Assembly (NCBI RefSeq): GCF_014699035.1
Contig: NZ_JACXAA010000005.1
Coordinates: 1-64,000 of the forward strand
Direction: 5' to 3'
Length of the DNA stretch: 64,000 nt
Source: Spirosoma validum
GTDB lineage: Bacteria > Bacteroidota > Bacteroidia > Cytophagales > Spirosomataceae
Below, one piece after another: positions 7,893 to 16,511 of this stretch. Under the pieces are notes generated by a model, which saw only the letters and a list, made by a program, of their open reading frames with translations, did not search any database and was not told where the DNA came from. Numbering within the stretch: the stretch's first letter is position 1; each line of letters begins with the position of its first letter. The position numbers were made by a program, and so were the translations under genes.

Positions 7893-9929
7893 ATGAACCT
7901 TAGCCGCACGCTAATCCGCTATTCCTTACTGGCCTTCGCCCTTACGTCGCTCTCGACGGCCTGGGGTCAGACTAATGCGCTCGTTAATACGTCGAAAAGT
8001 AAGTTTGCCCGACTGGAAAGTACGGACCTGAATGCCGTTAAATGGACCACTGGTTTCTGGGCTGATCGCTTTGCCGTTTGCCGTGATTCGATGGTGCCGC
8101 ATCTGTGGGATACCTACACCAATCCAAACGTGAGCCACTCGTTTCGGAATTTTGAGATAGCCGCTGGTCTGGAGCAGGGTAATTTCAAAGGGCCTTCCTT
8201 TCATGATGGTGATTTCTATAAAACGCTGGAATCAGTGGCGAGTATGTATGCGCTGACCAAAGACAAAAAGCTGGACGAGCAGATGGATAAAGCCATTGCG
8301 GTGATCGGCAAAGCGCAGGCACCCGACGGCTACGTGTACACAAAGGCGATTATCCAGCAAAAGAAGTCGGGCGAAAAAAAGATGTTCGACGATAAGCTCA
8401 GCTTTGAAGCGTACAACTTCGGCCATCTGATGACAGCTGCCTGTGTACATTACCGGGCAACGGGCAAAACGTCCCTGCTGAACATCGCCAAAAAAGCGAC
8501 TGATTTTCTGATTGGTTTTTACAACAATGCCAGCCCCGAACAGGCACGTAACGCCATTTGTCCGTCGCACTACATGGGTATCACGGAGATATACCGCACG
8601 ACGCACGATCCGAACTATCTGGCACTTGCCAAAAAGCTGATCGACATTCGCGGCCTTTCGGAAGGGACGGATGACAACTCAGATCGGGTACCGTTTCGGC
8701 ATATGAAAAAAGTGATCGGCCATGCCGTCCGGGCGAATTATCTGTTCGCTGGTGCTGCCGATGTCTTTGCCGAAACTGGCGACAGTACGTTGCTATCAAC
8801 GCTGGATTTGATGTGGAACGACGTAGTGAATCGCAAAATGTACGTAACGGGGGGCTGTGGGGCGTTGTACGATGGCGTTTCGCCGGAAGGTACGTCGTAT
8901 AAGCCCGATACGGTGCAGAAAATCCATCAGGCGTATGGCAAAGCGTATCAACTGCCGAATCATTCGGCTCACAACGAAACCTGTGCCAACATCGGCAATC
9001 TGCTCTGGAATTACCGGATGCTCCAGATTACGGGCGAGGCAAAGTATGCCGACATTATGGAATTGGAACTGTATAATGCGATTCTGTCGGGTATCAACCT
9101 GGGTGGTACGAAGTTTTTTTACACCAATCCACTAAGCGCTTCGGACGATTATCCGTATCAAATGCGCTGGATGGGCGGACGCCAACCGTATATTCGTCTG
9201 TCGAACTGCTGCCCACCGAACACGGTACGTACCATGGCCGAAGTAAGCAGTTACGCATACAGTATTTCCGACAAAGGCGTATGGTTGAATCTGTTTGGCG
9301 GCAGTCAGTTGAACACTACGTTGAAAGACGGCTCAGCAATTCAATTGACGCAAACCACGAATTACCCCTGGGACGGGGCTGTAAATCTCCAACTGGAAAA
9401 GGCGCCGACGAAACCGTTTTCGGTATTTGTTCGCATTCCCGGCTGGTGCCAGGGTGCAACGCTTAAAGTGAATGGTACTGCCGTTTCGACAACCATTCAT
9501 TCGGGTGAATATGCCGAAATCAATCGTACCTGGAAGGCAGGGGATAAGGTAGAAATCAACTTACCCATGTCGGTGAAACTGATCGAATCGAATCCGCTGG
9601 TGGAAGAAAATCGCGGTCAGGTAGCCGTCAAGCGAGGGCCTATCGTATACTGTCTGGAATCAGTAGACAACCCGAAAACGAAGCTAACCAACGTAGCGTT
9701 GTCGTTAAAGAATGATTTCAAGCCAACGCCTGTTACGATTGACAACAGCGACGTAGTGGCCTTAGAAGGTGAGGCAAAACTCCTGAACGAAGGCAACTGG
9801 ACCAATCAACTATATCGGGAAGTATCGGACAAAGCGCCTGCCTCCACCCGCGTACGCCTGATTCCCTACTACGCCTGGGCGAACCGCGGACACTCCGAAA
9901 TGGAAGTCTGGATTCCATTTGTCCGGTAG
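7893..9929 (+). CDS. GH127 (DUF1680) beta-L-arabinofuranosidase-type enzyme
   Basis: I chose the ATG at 7893 over the TTG three codons earlier because it gives a clean signal peptide (MNLSRTLIRYSLLAF to AWGQ). The 678-residue protein has the GH127 barrel start LNAVKWTTGFWADRF, the Zn2+ site residues in HNETCANIGN (Glu and Cys) and the Cys pair in SNCCPPN, one of which is the nucleophile in characterised members, then a C-terminal beta-sandwich. Family members cleave beta-L-arabinofuranosides, and some act on rhamnogalacturonan-II side chains. It appears to be transcribed alone. The product is exported, so it acts on oligosaccharides in the periplasm. Confidence 0.88.
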   Translation: MNLSRTLIRYSLLAFALTSLSTAWGQTNALVNTSKSKFARLESTDLNAVKWTTGFWADRFAVCRDSMVPHLWDTYTNPNVSHSFRNFEIAAGLEQGNFKGPSFHDGDFYKTLESVASMYALTKDKKLDEQMDKAIAVIGKAQAPDGYVYTKAIIQQKKSGEKKMFDDKLSFEAYNFGHLMTAACVHYRATGKTSLLNIAKKATDFLIGFYNNASPEQARNAICPSHYMGITEIYRTTHDPNYLALAKKLIDIRGLSEGTDDNSDRVPFRHMKKVIGHAVRANYLFAGAADVFAETGDSTLLSTLDLMWNDVVNRKMYVTGGCGALYDGVSPEGTSYKPDTVQKIHQAYGKAYQLPNHSAHNETCANIGNLLWNYRMLQITGEAKYADIMELELYNAILSGINLGGTKFFYTNPLSASDDYPYQMRWMGGRQPYIRLSNCCPPNTVRTMAEVSSYAYSISDKGVWLNLFGGSQLNTTLKDGSAIQLTQTTNYPWDGAVNLQLEKAPTKPFSVFVRIPGWCQGATLKVNGTAVSTTIHSGEYAEINRTWKAGDKVEINLPMSVKLIESNPLVEENRGQVAVKRGPIVYCLESVDNPKTKLTNVALSLKNDFKPTPVTIDNSDVVALEGEAKLLNEGNWTNQLYREVSDKAPASTRVRLIPYYAWANRGHSEMEVWIPFVR

Positions 9930-10088
9930 CTGTCGTTTTTAATGTGCTTCAATTAAAAAGTACGTTGTAACTTTGCCGTTGTAAGTCAATACGTCTCATC
10001 AATGTAGGATCTACTTTCTTTCCGGGAAATCAATAGTGCAGCCGCTATACGGTTCGCTATCGTCATTCATCTCTTTCCGAAAGAAATT

Positions 10089-11678
10089 ATGCTTACTCTA
10101 CAACATATAGCCTATCTCCATTCTAATAAAGATTTACTGTTCGACAACATAAATCTTACCATCAATCGTCACGATAAAGTTGCTCTGATTGGCAACAACG
10201 GTACCGGCAAATCAACCCTGCTGAAGCTCATGGCGGGCGTAGTACAGCCTTCACATGGCTCAATCAAAGTCGATGCAACCCCTTATTACGTTCCGCAACT
10301 GTTTGGCCAGTTTAATAACCTGAACGTCGCGCAGGCTCTTCGGGTTGACGATAAATTACGGGCTTTACGGGAAATCCTGGATGGTAACGTAACGGAAGAC
10401 AACCTGGCCCTGCTCAACGACGACTGGACGATCGAAGAGCGTTGTTACGAAGCGTTGAGCTATTGGCAACTGAATGGCCTGGATTTGACGCAGCCCATGC
10501 AAACCTTAAGTGGGGGTCAGAAAACGAAGGTTTTTCTGGCAGGTATTGCTATTCATCAACCCGACATCGTTTTGCTGGATGAGCCGAGCAACCACCTCGA
10601 TGTAGCTGGAAGACAAGCGTTATATGACTTTATTGAGTCCAGTGCTGCTACGTTGGTGGTGGTGAGTCACGACCGGAAATTGCTGAATCTGCTCGATCAG
10701 GTGTATGAGCTAAGCAGGCGGGGCATCGCCGTGTATGGTGGCAATTATGACTTCTACGTAGCGCAGAAAACGATTGAAAGCCATGCGCTGAGTCAGGACA
10801 TTCACAGCCGGGAAAAAGCTTTACGAAAAGCCAGAGAGATTGAGCGGGAGACGGCCGAACGAAAACAGAAACTCGATGCACGCGGCAAAAAGAAGCAGGA
10901 GAAAGCGGGCGTTTCCCGAATCATGATGAATACGCTTCGGAACAGTGCCGAAAATAGTACGTCCCGCTTAAAAAGTGTGCACACGGAAAAAATAGGAGCG
11001 ATTTCCGAAGAACTGAGTGAACTGCGTAAAGAATTGCCCGACACGGATAAACTGCGGTTCGGCTTCGACAATTCCGCTCTTCACAGGGGTAAAATTCTGT
11101 TCTCGGCAACTGACATCAACTTTGGTTATGCTGATCAATTCCTCTGGAGCGAAGCGTTACGCTTCCAACTAACCAGTGGCGAACGTATCGCGCTGAAAGG
11201 GCTGAACGGCTCCGGAAAAACAACTCTGATAAAAATCATTCTGGGTGAACTGGAATCCAGTCAGGGAACGGTCTATAGAGCGGATAATAAATCGGTGTAT
11301 ATTGATCAGGATTACTCGCTGATCGATAATGCGTTAACTGTACATCAGCAAGCCCAGCGATTCAATGTTTCGGCCTTGCAGGAGCATGAGATAAAAATCA
11401 GACTCAACCGATTTTTATTTACCAAAGACGATTGGGATAAGTCCTGCGTAGCCCTGAGTGGGGGCGAAAAAATGCGACTGATGCTATGCTGCCTGACCAT
11501 CGGCCAGCAATCCCCCGACATTATTGTTCTGGACGAACCCACGAACAACCTGGACATTCAAAGCGTCGACATTCTAACGGCGGCTATCAATGAATACCAA
11601 GGCACGCTGATTGTGGTCGCGCACGACGAATCGTTTCTGGAAGAAATAAATACGGGTCGTACTATTACGTTGGTGTAA
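10089..11678 (+). CDS. ABC-F family ATP-binding protein
   Basis: The 529-residue protein contains two ABC ATPase domains and no membrane segments. Domain 1 has Walker A GNNGTGKST at residues 35-43, signature LSGGQ and Walker B DIVLLDEPSNHLD. A charged linker with KAREIERETAERKQKL follows, then domain 2 with GLNGSGKTT, LSGGEKMR and DIIVLDEPTNNLD. ABC-F proteins work on the ribosome as translation factors or antibiotic-protection factors. The linker type and absence of a resistance neighbour do not allow me to choose. It ends shortly before a long hairpin that separates it from the convergent dioxygenase gene. Confidence 0.9.
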   Translation: MLTLQHIAYLHSNKDLLFDNINLTINRHDKVALIGNNGTGKSTLLKLMAGVVQPSHGSIKVDATPYYVPQLFGQFNNLNVAQALRVDDKLRALREILDGNVTEDNLALLNDDWTIEERCYEALSYWQLNGLDLTQPMQTLSGGQKTKVFLAGIAIHQPDIVLLDEPSNHLDVAGRQALYDFIESSAATLVVVSHDRKLLNLLDQVYELSRRGIAVYGGNYDFYVAQKTIESHALSQDIHSREKALRKAREIERETAERKQKLDARGKKKQEKAGVSRIMMNTLRNSAENSTSRLKSVHTEKIGAISEELSELRKELPDTDKLRFGFDNSALHRGKILFSATDINFGYADQFLWSEALRFQLTSGERIALKGLNGSGKTTLIKIILGELESSQGTVYRADNKSVYIDQDYSLIDNALTVHQQAQRFNVSALQEHEIKIRLNRFLFTKDDWDKSCVALSGGEKMRLMLCCLTIGQQSPDIIVLDEPTNNLDIQSVDILTAAINEYQGTLIVVAHDESFLEEINTGRTITLV

Positions 11679-11681
11679 AAC

Positions 11682-11757
11682 AGACCGCCGATTTTTATGA
11701 TACGTATGATTAACCAAGATCACTGTCAATCATACGTATCATAAAAATCGACGGTCT
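11682..11757. terminator. Long hairpin between convergent genes
   Basis: Arms 11682-11711 and 11728-11757 pair over 30 bp with one mismatch around a 16-nt loop. It lies between the ends of the ABC-F gene (11678) and the PhyH gene (11768), so it can act as a two-way terminator. The arms carry AT runs on both sides. Its sequence is unrelated to repeat families A, B and C. Confidence 0.8.
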
Positions 11758-11767
11758 ATGTTAAAGC

Positions 11768-12583
11768 TCAGGTTTGCAACGCCAGTCGGATCGCGGTTTC
11801 TACAGGAGCGGATGTAATGGCCGAGTCGCTGATGTTCAGTTCAGTACGTAGCAACAAGGGAGGCTGCGCCATAAACTTGGGGGTGCTGCCACGGTTTGCC
11901 TGCGCTGCGTGTGCCAGAAACGGATGACACAGGTAAATACTCCCGGCCTCACCTACAGCGTAGACTTCATCCCTATGCGGCAACGCTTCCAGCTGTTCGG
12001 CCAGCTCCATAAACGATAGCCCGGCATCGCCTTCGTCGGCCAGTAGTTTGGCGACATCCAAATGAGAGCCTTTGCGGATGACGGTTGGGGCATCGGTTTC
12101 CGTTACGTCCGAATACAAGACCAGCATCAGCAAGGCACGTCCTTTGGAATGTACATTCACTCGCCAGTCAACATAATTGGTGGCATCGGCTCCGGGAAAA
12201 CTGGCATCCACGTGCCAACCCGTATCCGCCGGTTCTTTATCGGATGGAAAACGAACCGGAAATGTGCCAACATTACGACAGGGAATCCAGTTGCCCGCGC
12301 CGATCAGTTGATCAAAAATGTGGTGTAGTTCAGGGCTGTTTACCGACTCGATAAAAGGCGGTTGATCATACATACCCAACCGTACTACGGGTTCCGTCCA
12401 CGTAGCAGCATCATGTCTGTCGAAGGGAATATCGTTCCATAAACGATCCACTACTGCATCAGCTGTAGCTCTGGAAAAGGCATGATCAATACGGACAAAG
12501 CCGTCCTGTATGAAGTTGTGTATCTGTGCTGAATTTAATAAGTCTGGCATACTCATTTCTTTCTGGGATGAGACTGGAGCCAA
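11768..12583 (-). CDS. Phytanoyl-CoA dioxygenase-family protein
   Basis: The 271-residue protein fits the PhyH family of Fe(II)/2-oxoglutarate oxygenases. The iron ligands are visible as His and Asp in GWHVDASF (near residue 123) and the distal His in CHPFLAHAAQ (near 223), followed by an Arg for 2-oxoglutarate. The encoded start may be the first Met or one of two more at residues 10 and 12. No export signal. Substrates in the family range from lipids to small metabolites and antibiotics, and nothing nearby identifies this one. Confidence 0.82.
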   Translation of the reverse strand: MAPVSSQKEMSMPDLLNSAQIHNFIQDGFVRIDHAFSRATADAVVDRLWNDIPFDRHDAATWTEPVVRLGMYDQPPFIESVNSPELHHIFDQLIGAGNWIPCRNVGTFPVRFPSDKEPADTGWHVDASFPGADATNYVDWRVNVHSKGRALLMLVLYSDVTETDAPTVIRKGSHLDVAKLLADEGDAGLSFMELAEQLEALPHRDEVYAVGEAGSIYLCHPFLAHAAQANRGSTPKFMAQPPLLLRTELNISDSAITSAPVETAIRLALQT

Positions 12584-12800
12584 GTCCGCCGAAGAGCAGC
12601 TTGTCCAGTATTCAGATAATAAATTTAATGGTTATAGAAATCCCTGATCCCGAAGCTATTGGGACGATTTTGGGCAACGATGCCGCAAAAAGAAATGATT
12701 ATAACATAGGAGCCATCCTCATGCTGACAAAGATATAAAATCCTTTTTTATGAGCGAATGGATACTGAATTGCCATAAAATAGGTAATCGTAAACCCAGG

Positions 12801-12864
12801 CTAATATTGTACAATTTTTAGAGAAAATGGTGGAGATTAAGGTTGATTCAAACCAGTAAGTTTG
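12801..12864 (+). promoter_or_regulatory. Shared promoter element, copy 1 (RuBisCO-like operon)
   Basis: The segment starts with a palindrome ATTGTACAAT (12806-12815), continues with AGAGAAAATGGTGGAG (GAAAATG at 12823-12829) and ends with the -7 box TAAGTTTG at 12857-12864, 28 nt from GAAAATG to the box. The same arrangement occurs at 20248-20311 and 25231-25286. No clear -33 TTTG is present, so the GAAAATG region probably binds an activator or alternative sigma factor. The ATG follows 45 nt after the box. The rest of 12584-12800 shows no gene. Confidence 0.75.
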
Positions 12865-12909
12865 CCTCGTTAGGCGTAGTTTTCGTACTACGTTCAGCAC
12901 ACATCCAAA

Positions 12910-14154
12910 ATGGAACGTATCACAGCCACTTACTACATCGAAACCCCCTTTAGCTCCGAATCAGCAGCAACGGTATTGGCCGGCGAGCAATCGTCCGGTA
13001 CGTTCGTTGCGGTGCCGGGCGAAACGGAAGAACTCAAATATCGGTTTGCGGCTCGTGTCGAATCGATTGACCATTTGGAAACCGTTTCGGAATCCGCGAT
13101 TCCAGGGTCGACCAGCCCATCCGGTACGTATCATCGGGCACGAGTAACGGTATCCTGGTCGGTCGAAAATTTTGGCTATAATTTGCCGGTGCTGATCTCA
13201 ACCTTACAGGGAAACCTGTATGAGATTCGGCAGTTTACGGGCTTAAAACTTCTTGATATACAGTTGCCTGACTCGTACGCTGATCAGTATGCCGGTCCGG
13301 CGTTTGGAATTCCCGGCTGTCGGCAACTTACGGGCGTTCAAGGTCGGCCATTAATTGGTACCATCATAAAACCCAGTATCGGTCTGACGCCTGAACAAAC
13401 GGCGGAGCTGGTGAAAACGCTGGCCGAAGCGGGTATCGATTTTGTAAAAGACGACGAGTTAATGGGCTCATCGGCCAACTCGCCATTCGGGAAACGGGTA
13501 GACGCGGTAATGGATGTCATCAATCGGCATGCGGATAGAACGGGCAAAAAAGTGATGTATGCCTTTAACATCAGCGGGGAGATTGATGAGATGTTACAAC
13601 GCTACGAAAAAGTGGTAAACGCTGGCGGCACCTGCGCCATGGTCAGCCTCAATAGCGTTGGAATTTCGGCAACGAAGAAAATCTGCGACCAGCGGGCATT
13701 GGCTATCCACGGACATCGGAACGGCTGGGGAATGATGACGCGCCATCCATTGCTGGGGATTGAATTTCCGGCTTACCAAAAATTATGGCGACTGGCGGGC
13801 GTCGATCAAATCCACGTGAATGGTATTCAGAACAAATTCTGGGAGTCGGACGACAGCGTCGTGCAATCCATTGAAGCGTGTCTGACGCCCATGTTTAGTG
13901 GTTACTCAGTCTTGCCGGTGGTATCGTCCGGGCAGTGGGGGGGGCAGGCCCCCGAGACGTATCGCCGGACTAAAACGATTGATTTATTGTACATGGCGGG
14001 TGGCGGTATTCTGGCACACCCTATGGGACCGTCGGCTGGGGTAATAGCTCTGCAACAAGCCTGGCAAGCCGCCGTCAATGGATTAAACGTAGCAGAAGCC
14101 GCCGGGAAATATCCCGAATTTGCGAAGTCAGTTGAAAAGTTTGGCGGAAAGTAA
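12910..14154 (+). CDS. RuBisCO-like protein (form IV), candidate 3-oxo-isoapionate-4-phosphate enzyme
   Basis: The 414-residue protein is a RuBisCO large-chain homologue. It keeps Lys154 in GTIIKPSIG, the carbamylation and metal triad Lys180-Asp182-Glu183 in FVKDDE, His267/His269 in AIHGHRNGWG, and the phosphate-binding glycines in SSGQWGGQ and AGGGILAHPMG. It lacks the true RuBisCO signature context and loop 6 lysine motif, so CO2 fixation is unlikely. RuBisCO-like proteins paired with DUF1537 kinases include the OiaX and OiaT enzymes acting on 3-oxo-isoapionate 4-phosphate in apiose catabolism. The kinase follows 120 nt downstream. It heads a four-gene run under the shared promoter element. 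The specific substrate is inference; a still uncharacterised branch is possible. Confidence 0.85.
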   Translation: MERITATYYIETPFSSESAATVLAGEQSSGTFVAVPGETEELKYRFAARVESIDHLETVSESAIPGSTSPSGTYHRARVTVSWSVENFGYNLPVLISTLQGNLYEIRQFTGLKLLDIQLPDSYADQYAGPAFGIPGCRQLTGVQGRPLIGTIIKPSIGLTPEQTAELVKTLAEAGIDFVKDDELMGSSANSPFGKRVDAVMDVINRHADRTGKKVMYAFNISGEIDEMLQRYEKVVNAGGTCAMVSLNSVGISATKKICDQRALAIHGHRNGWGMMTRHPLLGIEFPAYQKLWRLAGVDQIHVNGIQNKFWESDDSVVQSIEACLTPMFSGYSVLPVVSSGQWGGQAPETYRRTKTIDLLYMAGGGILAHPMGPSAGVIALQQAWQAAVNGLNVAEAAGKYPEFAKSVEKFGGK

Positions 14155-14172
14155 AAATAAGTATCGTGTGAA

Positions 14173-14256
14173 TTTGTCATCACAACGCAGGAGGGATCTT
14201 CGGCAACTGGAATAAATTGCTGTTAGCGAAGATCCCTCCTGCGTTGTGATGACAAA
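14173..14256. repeat. Palindromic repeat, family B, copy 1
   Basis: Perfect 30-bp arms at 14173-14202 and 14227-14256 around a 24-nt loop. The outer part reads TTTGTCATCACAACGCAGG and the inner part GAGGGATCTTCG. It lies between the RuBisCO-like gene and the kinase gene on the same transcript. Relatives occur at 16411, 42617, 45253 and, as a hybrid, 39689. Confidence 0.9.
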
Positions 14257-14274
14257 AAAAAGTTTTAGTGCATT

Positions 14275-15612
14275 ATGAGCATCTCCCTTGCACTGGCCTA
14301 CTACGGCGATGATTTTACGGGTTCTACGGACGCGCTGGAATTCCTGAGTCGGGCGGGACTGAAAACGGCCCTGTTCATTGAGCCGCCAACCCCCGAGCGT
14401 TTAGCGACCTATTCCAATCTGGACGCTATCGGTGTAGCGGGTCTGACGCGTTCGATGGCTCCCGACGTGATGGAGCAAACGTTACGTACCGCTTTTGTGG
14501 AACTGCGCCAACTGGGCACTCGCCATGTGCATTACAAAGTCTGTTCTACGTTCGATTCGTCGCCAATTGTCGGTAGCATCGGCAAAGCGATTGATGTGGG
14601 GCAGGAAATCTTTCAGAAGAGTTTTATCCCCCTGCTGGTGGCTGCTCCATCGCTGGGGCGCTATTGCGTATTTGGGAATCTGTTTGCCCGTATGGGTATT
14701 GGTAGTGCAGGCACAATCTACCGGCTTGACAGGCACCCGTCCATGAGCAAGCACCCCGTTACGCCCGCTGACGAGAGCGATTTGCGTCTCCATCTGGCTA
14801 AGCAAACAACGAAAAAGGCTGGTTTGCTGGATATCCTGCAAGTTGTTAAAAGTCAGGAGAGTATTCAGAATGCCGTTACGTCGTTGTTGCAGGACAATGC
14901 CGAAATTATTCTGTTCGATGCGCTTTACGAAGAGCATCTATTACCAATTGGCGAACTGATGGACTCATATGGGCATCCGCAGAATCCGTTGTTTTTGGTT
15001 GGATCATCGGGCGTTGAAATGGCTCTGGGAAAGTATTGGGCAAAAAAAGGCGATTTACAACCCGTTACGTCCTGGCCGAATCCGGGAAAAGCGTCTCCGT
15101 TGCTGGTGCTGGCGGGGAGTTGCTCTCCCGTTACGTCCGGGCAGATCGTTTGGGCGAAAGCAAATGGGTTTTCTGAAATCGTTCTGGACGCTCAACAAAT
15201 TCACGATCATGCTACGTTGGGGGCAGGCCTGTCCGACTACGTTCAGAAAGCGATTGACCAAATCCGTCAGGAACGTAGCGTTATCGTGCACACAGCAGGA
15301 AGTTCAGCGCAGCAGGGTATTACGTTGTCTTCGGAGAAGCTTGGTACAGCACTTGGATTGATCGCGAAGGAGGTAGTACGTCAAACGTCGGTCAAACGCG
15401 TCGTGGTAGCTGGTGGCGATACGTCCAGTTATGCGGCTCGGGCAATGGGTATCGAGGCCGTCGAAATGATTGCGCCGTTGGTTCCTGGTGCCCCACTTTG
15501 TAAGGCAACCGCGCCTGGTTCGTCGTTGGATGGCGTTGAGGTGAATGTCAAAGGCGGGCAGGTCGGCGCTGAGGATTATTTCGGTGTGCTGCTGGAAGGA
15601 CGAGTGTTTTAG
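14275..15612 (+). CDS. DUF1537 four-carbon acid sugar kinase-family protein
   Basis: The 445-residue protein is a member of the DUF1537 sugar-acid kinase family. The N-terminal substrate domain carries YYGDDFTGSTD at residues 9-19, and the C-terminal nucleotide-binding domain carries SSGVE, LAGSCSPVTSGQ and VVVAGGDTSS. Family members phosphorylate threonate, erythronate or 3-oxo-isoapionate (OiaK). In threonate and erythronate clusters the partner is a PdxA-type dehydrogenase or an aldolase; here the partner is a RuBisCO-like protein, which points to 3-oxo-isoapionate or a close branched acid. Cytoplasmic, flanked by hairpins on both sides. Confidence 0.88.
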   Translation: MSISLALAYYGDDFTGSTDALEFLSRAGLKTALFIEPPTPERLATYSNLDAIGVAGLTRSMAPDVMEQTLRTAFVELRQLGTRHVHYKVCSTFDSSPIVGSIGKAIDVGQEIFQKSFIPLLVAAPSLGRYCVFGNLFARMGIGSAGTIYRLDRHPSMSKHPVTPADESDLRLHLAKQTTKKAGLLDILQVVKSQESIQNAVTSLLQDNAEIILFDALYEEHLLPIGELMDSYGHPQNPLFLVGSSGVEMALGKYWAKKGDLQPVTSWPNPGKASPLLVLAGSCSPVTSGQIVWAKANGFSEIVLDAQQIHDHATLGAGLSDYVQKAIDQIRQERSVIVHTAGSSAQQGITLSSEKLGTALGLIAKEVVRQTSVKRVVVAGGDTSSYAARAMGIEAVEMIAPLVPGAPLCKATAPGSSLDGVEVNVKGGQVGAEDYFGVLLEGRVF

Positions 15613-15632
15613 AAAAATAGATAAAGAAGACA

Positions 15633-15716
15633 GGTCGGTATGACCCCGACGGGGTCAAATGTTTATAGCCAATATGTCTTCTATAGACATTTGACCCCGT
15701 CGGGGTCATACCGACC
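15633..15716. repeat. Palindromic repeat, family C, copy 1
   Basis: Arms 15633-15668 and 15681-15716 pair over 36 bp with a single mismatch around a 12-nt loop. Each arm contains its own small palindrome GACCCCGACGGGGTC. It lies between the kinase and the racemase-like gene. A second copy is at 37097-37168. Confidence 0.9.
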
Positions 15717-15740
15717 ACAAATGATAAATTTAACAACAGC

Positions 15741-16403
15741 ATGACTCCCAAAACTCTAGGCCTAATCCATACATCCGCTACGTTAGTTCCTGTTTTTCAA
15801 CAGCTTTGTAACGACTATTTGCCGGGCATACAGACGTTCAATATCGTTGATCACAGCCTGGTCAGGAATATCATCCAACGCGGTGAACTAACAACCGATA
15901 TTGCTCGTCGCGTTGGGCATTACGTTGGTTCCGCTGAGGATGCCGGTGCTGATTTTATTCTGGTAACCTGCTCATCCATCGGGGCGGCTGTGGAAGCGTC
16001 GGCAGCACTGACCAACGTGCCGGTGTTACGTGTCGATCAACCGATGGCCGACAAAGCCGTTCAGATAGGAAAACGAATTGGCGTGATTGCTACGTTGCCC
16101 ACAACCCTTGTTCCCACCAGCGATCTGGTTCAGCGTCGGGCGGCCGTCGCTGGAAAAGAAATCGAACTGACCTCCGTTCTCTGCGAAGGCGCGTTTGATG
16201 CGCTGATGAGTGGTGATGCGTCCAAACATGACGCAATGGTGGCTACAGCGCTAAAGGATTTGAGTACGAAAGTAGACGTCATTCTTCTGGCGCAAGCCTC
16301 GATGGCGCGTGTGGTCGATACGCTGGATGAGGCCGACAAAAAAGTGCCCATTCTGGCCAGTCCTCCCATTGCCATTCAATATTTAGCAGAGCAGTTGGTG
16401 TAG
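15741..16403 (+). CDS. Asp/Glu racemase-superfamily protein with one catalytic Cys
   Basis: The 220-residue protein has the two-lobed alpha/beta fold of the Asp/Glu/hydantoin racemase superfamily. The first catalytic Cys is present as Cys77 in LVTCSS. At the place of the second Cys the sequence reads ILLAQASMARV, so that Cys is absent. In this superfamily loss of one Cys turns racemases into decarboxylases or cis-trans isomerases. The protein sits between the DUF1537 kinase and the BASS transporter, so a step on an oxo- or hydroxy-acid is plausible. No function can be assigned. Confidence 0.75.
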   Translation: MTPKTLGLIHTSATLVPVFQQLCNDYLPGIQTFNIVDHSLVRNIIQRGELTTDIARRVGHYVGSAEDAGADFILVTCSSIGAAVEASAALTNVPVLRVDQPMADKAVQIGKRIGVIATLPTTLVPTSDLVQRRAAVAGKEIELTSVLCEGAFDALMSGDASKHDAMVATALKDLSTKVDVILLAQASMARVVDTLDEADKKVPILASPPIAIQYLAEQLV

Positions 16404-16410
16404 TATCCGG

Positions 16411-16483
16411 ATTTTGTCATCCCAACGAAGGAGGGAGTTCGAATTCCCTGACGCTTAAGATCCCTGCGCCGGGATGACAAAAT
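16411..16483. repeat. Palindromic repeat, family B, copy 2 (degenerate)
   Basis: Outer arms ATTTTGTCATCCCAACG (from 16411) and CGCCGGGATGACAAAAT (to 16483) pair with mismatches, and inner GGAGGGA / TCCCTG only partly. It lies between the racemase-like gene and the transporter gene. The decay compared with copies at 14173 and 45253 suggests age or relaxed selection. Confidence 0.75.
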
Positions 16484-16511
16484 TTCCTTCCTTTCAACCC
16501 GTACTAAACCC

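Noticed and set aside
12910..14154. True carbon-fixing RuBisCO
   Set aside because: Loop 6 and large-subunit signatures are missing, and no phosphoribulokinase or small subunit is nearby.
14173..14256. Inverted repeats of an insertion sequence
   Set aside because: The arms are separated by only 24 nt and no transposase lies between or beside them; a REP-type hairpin fits better.
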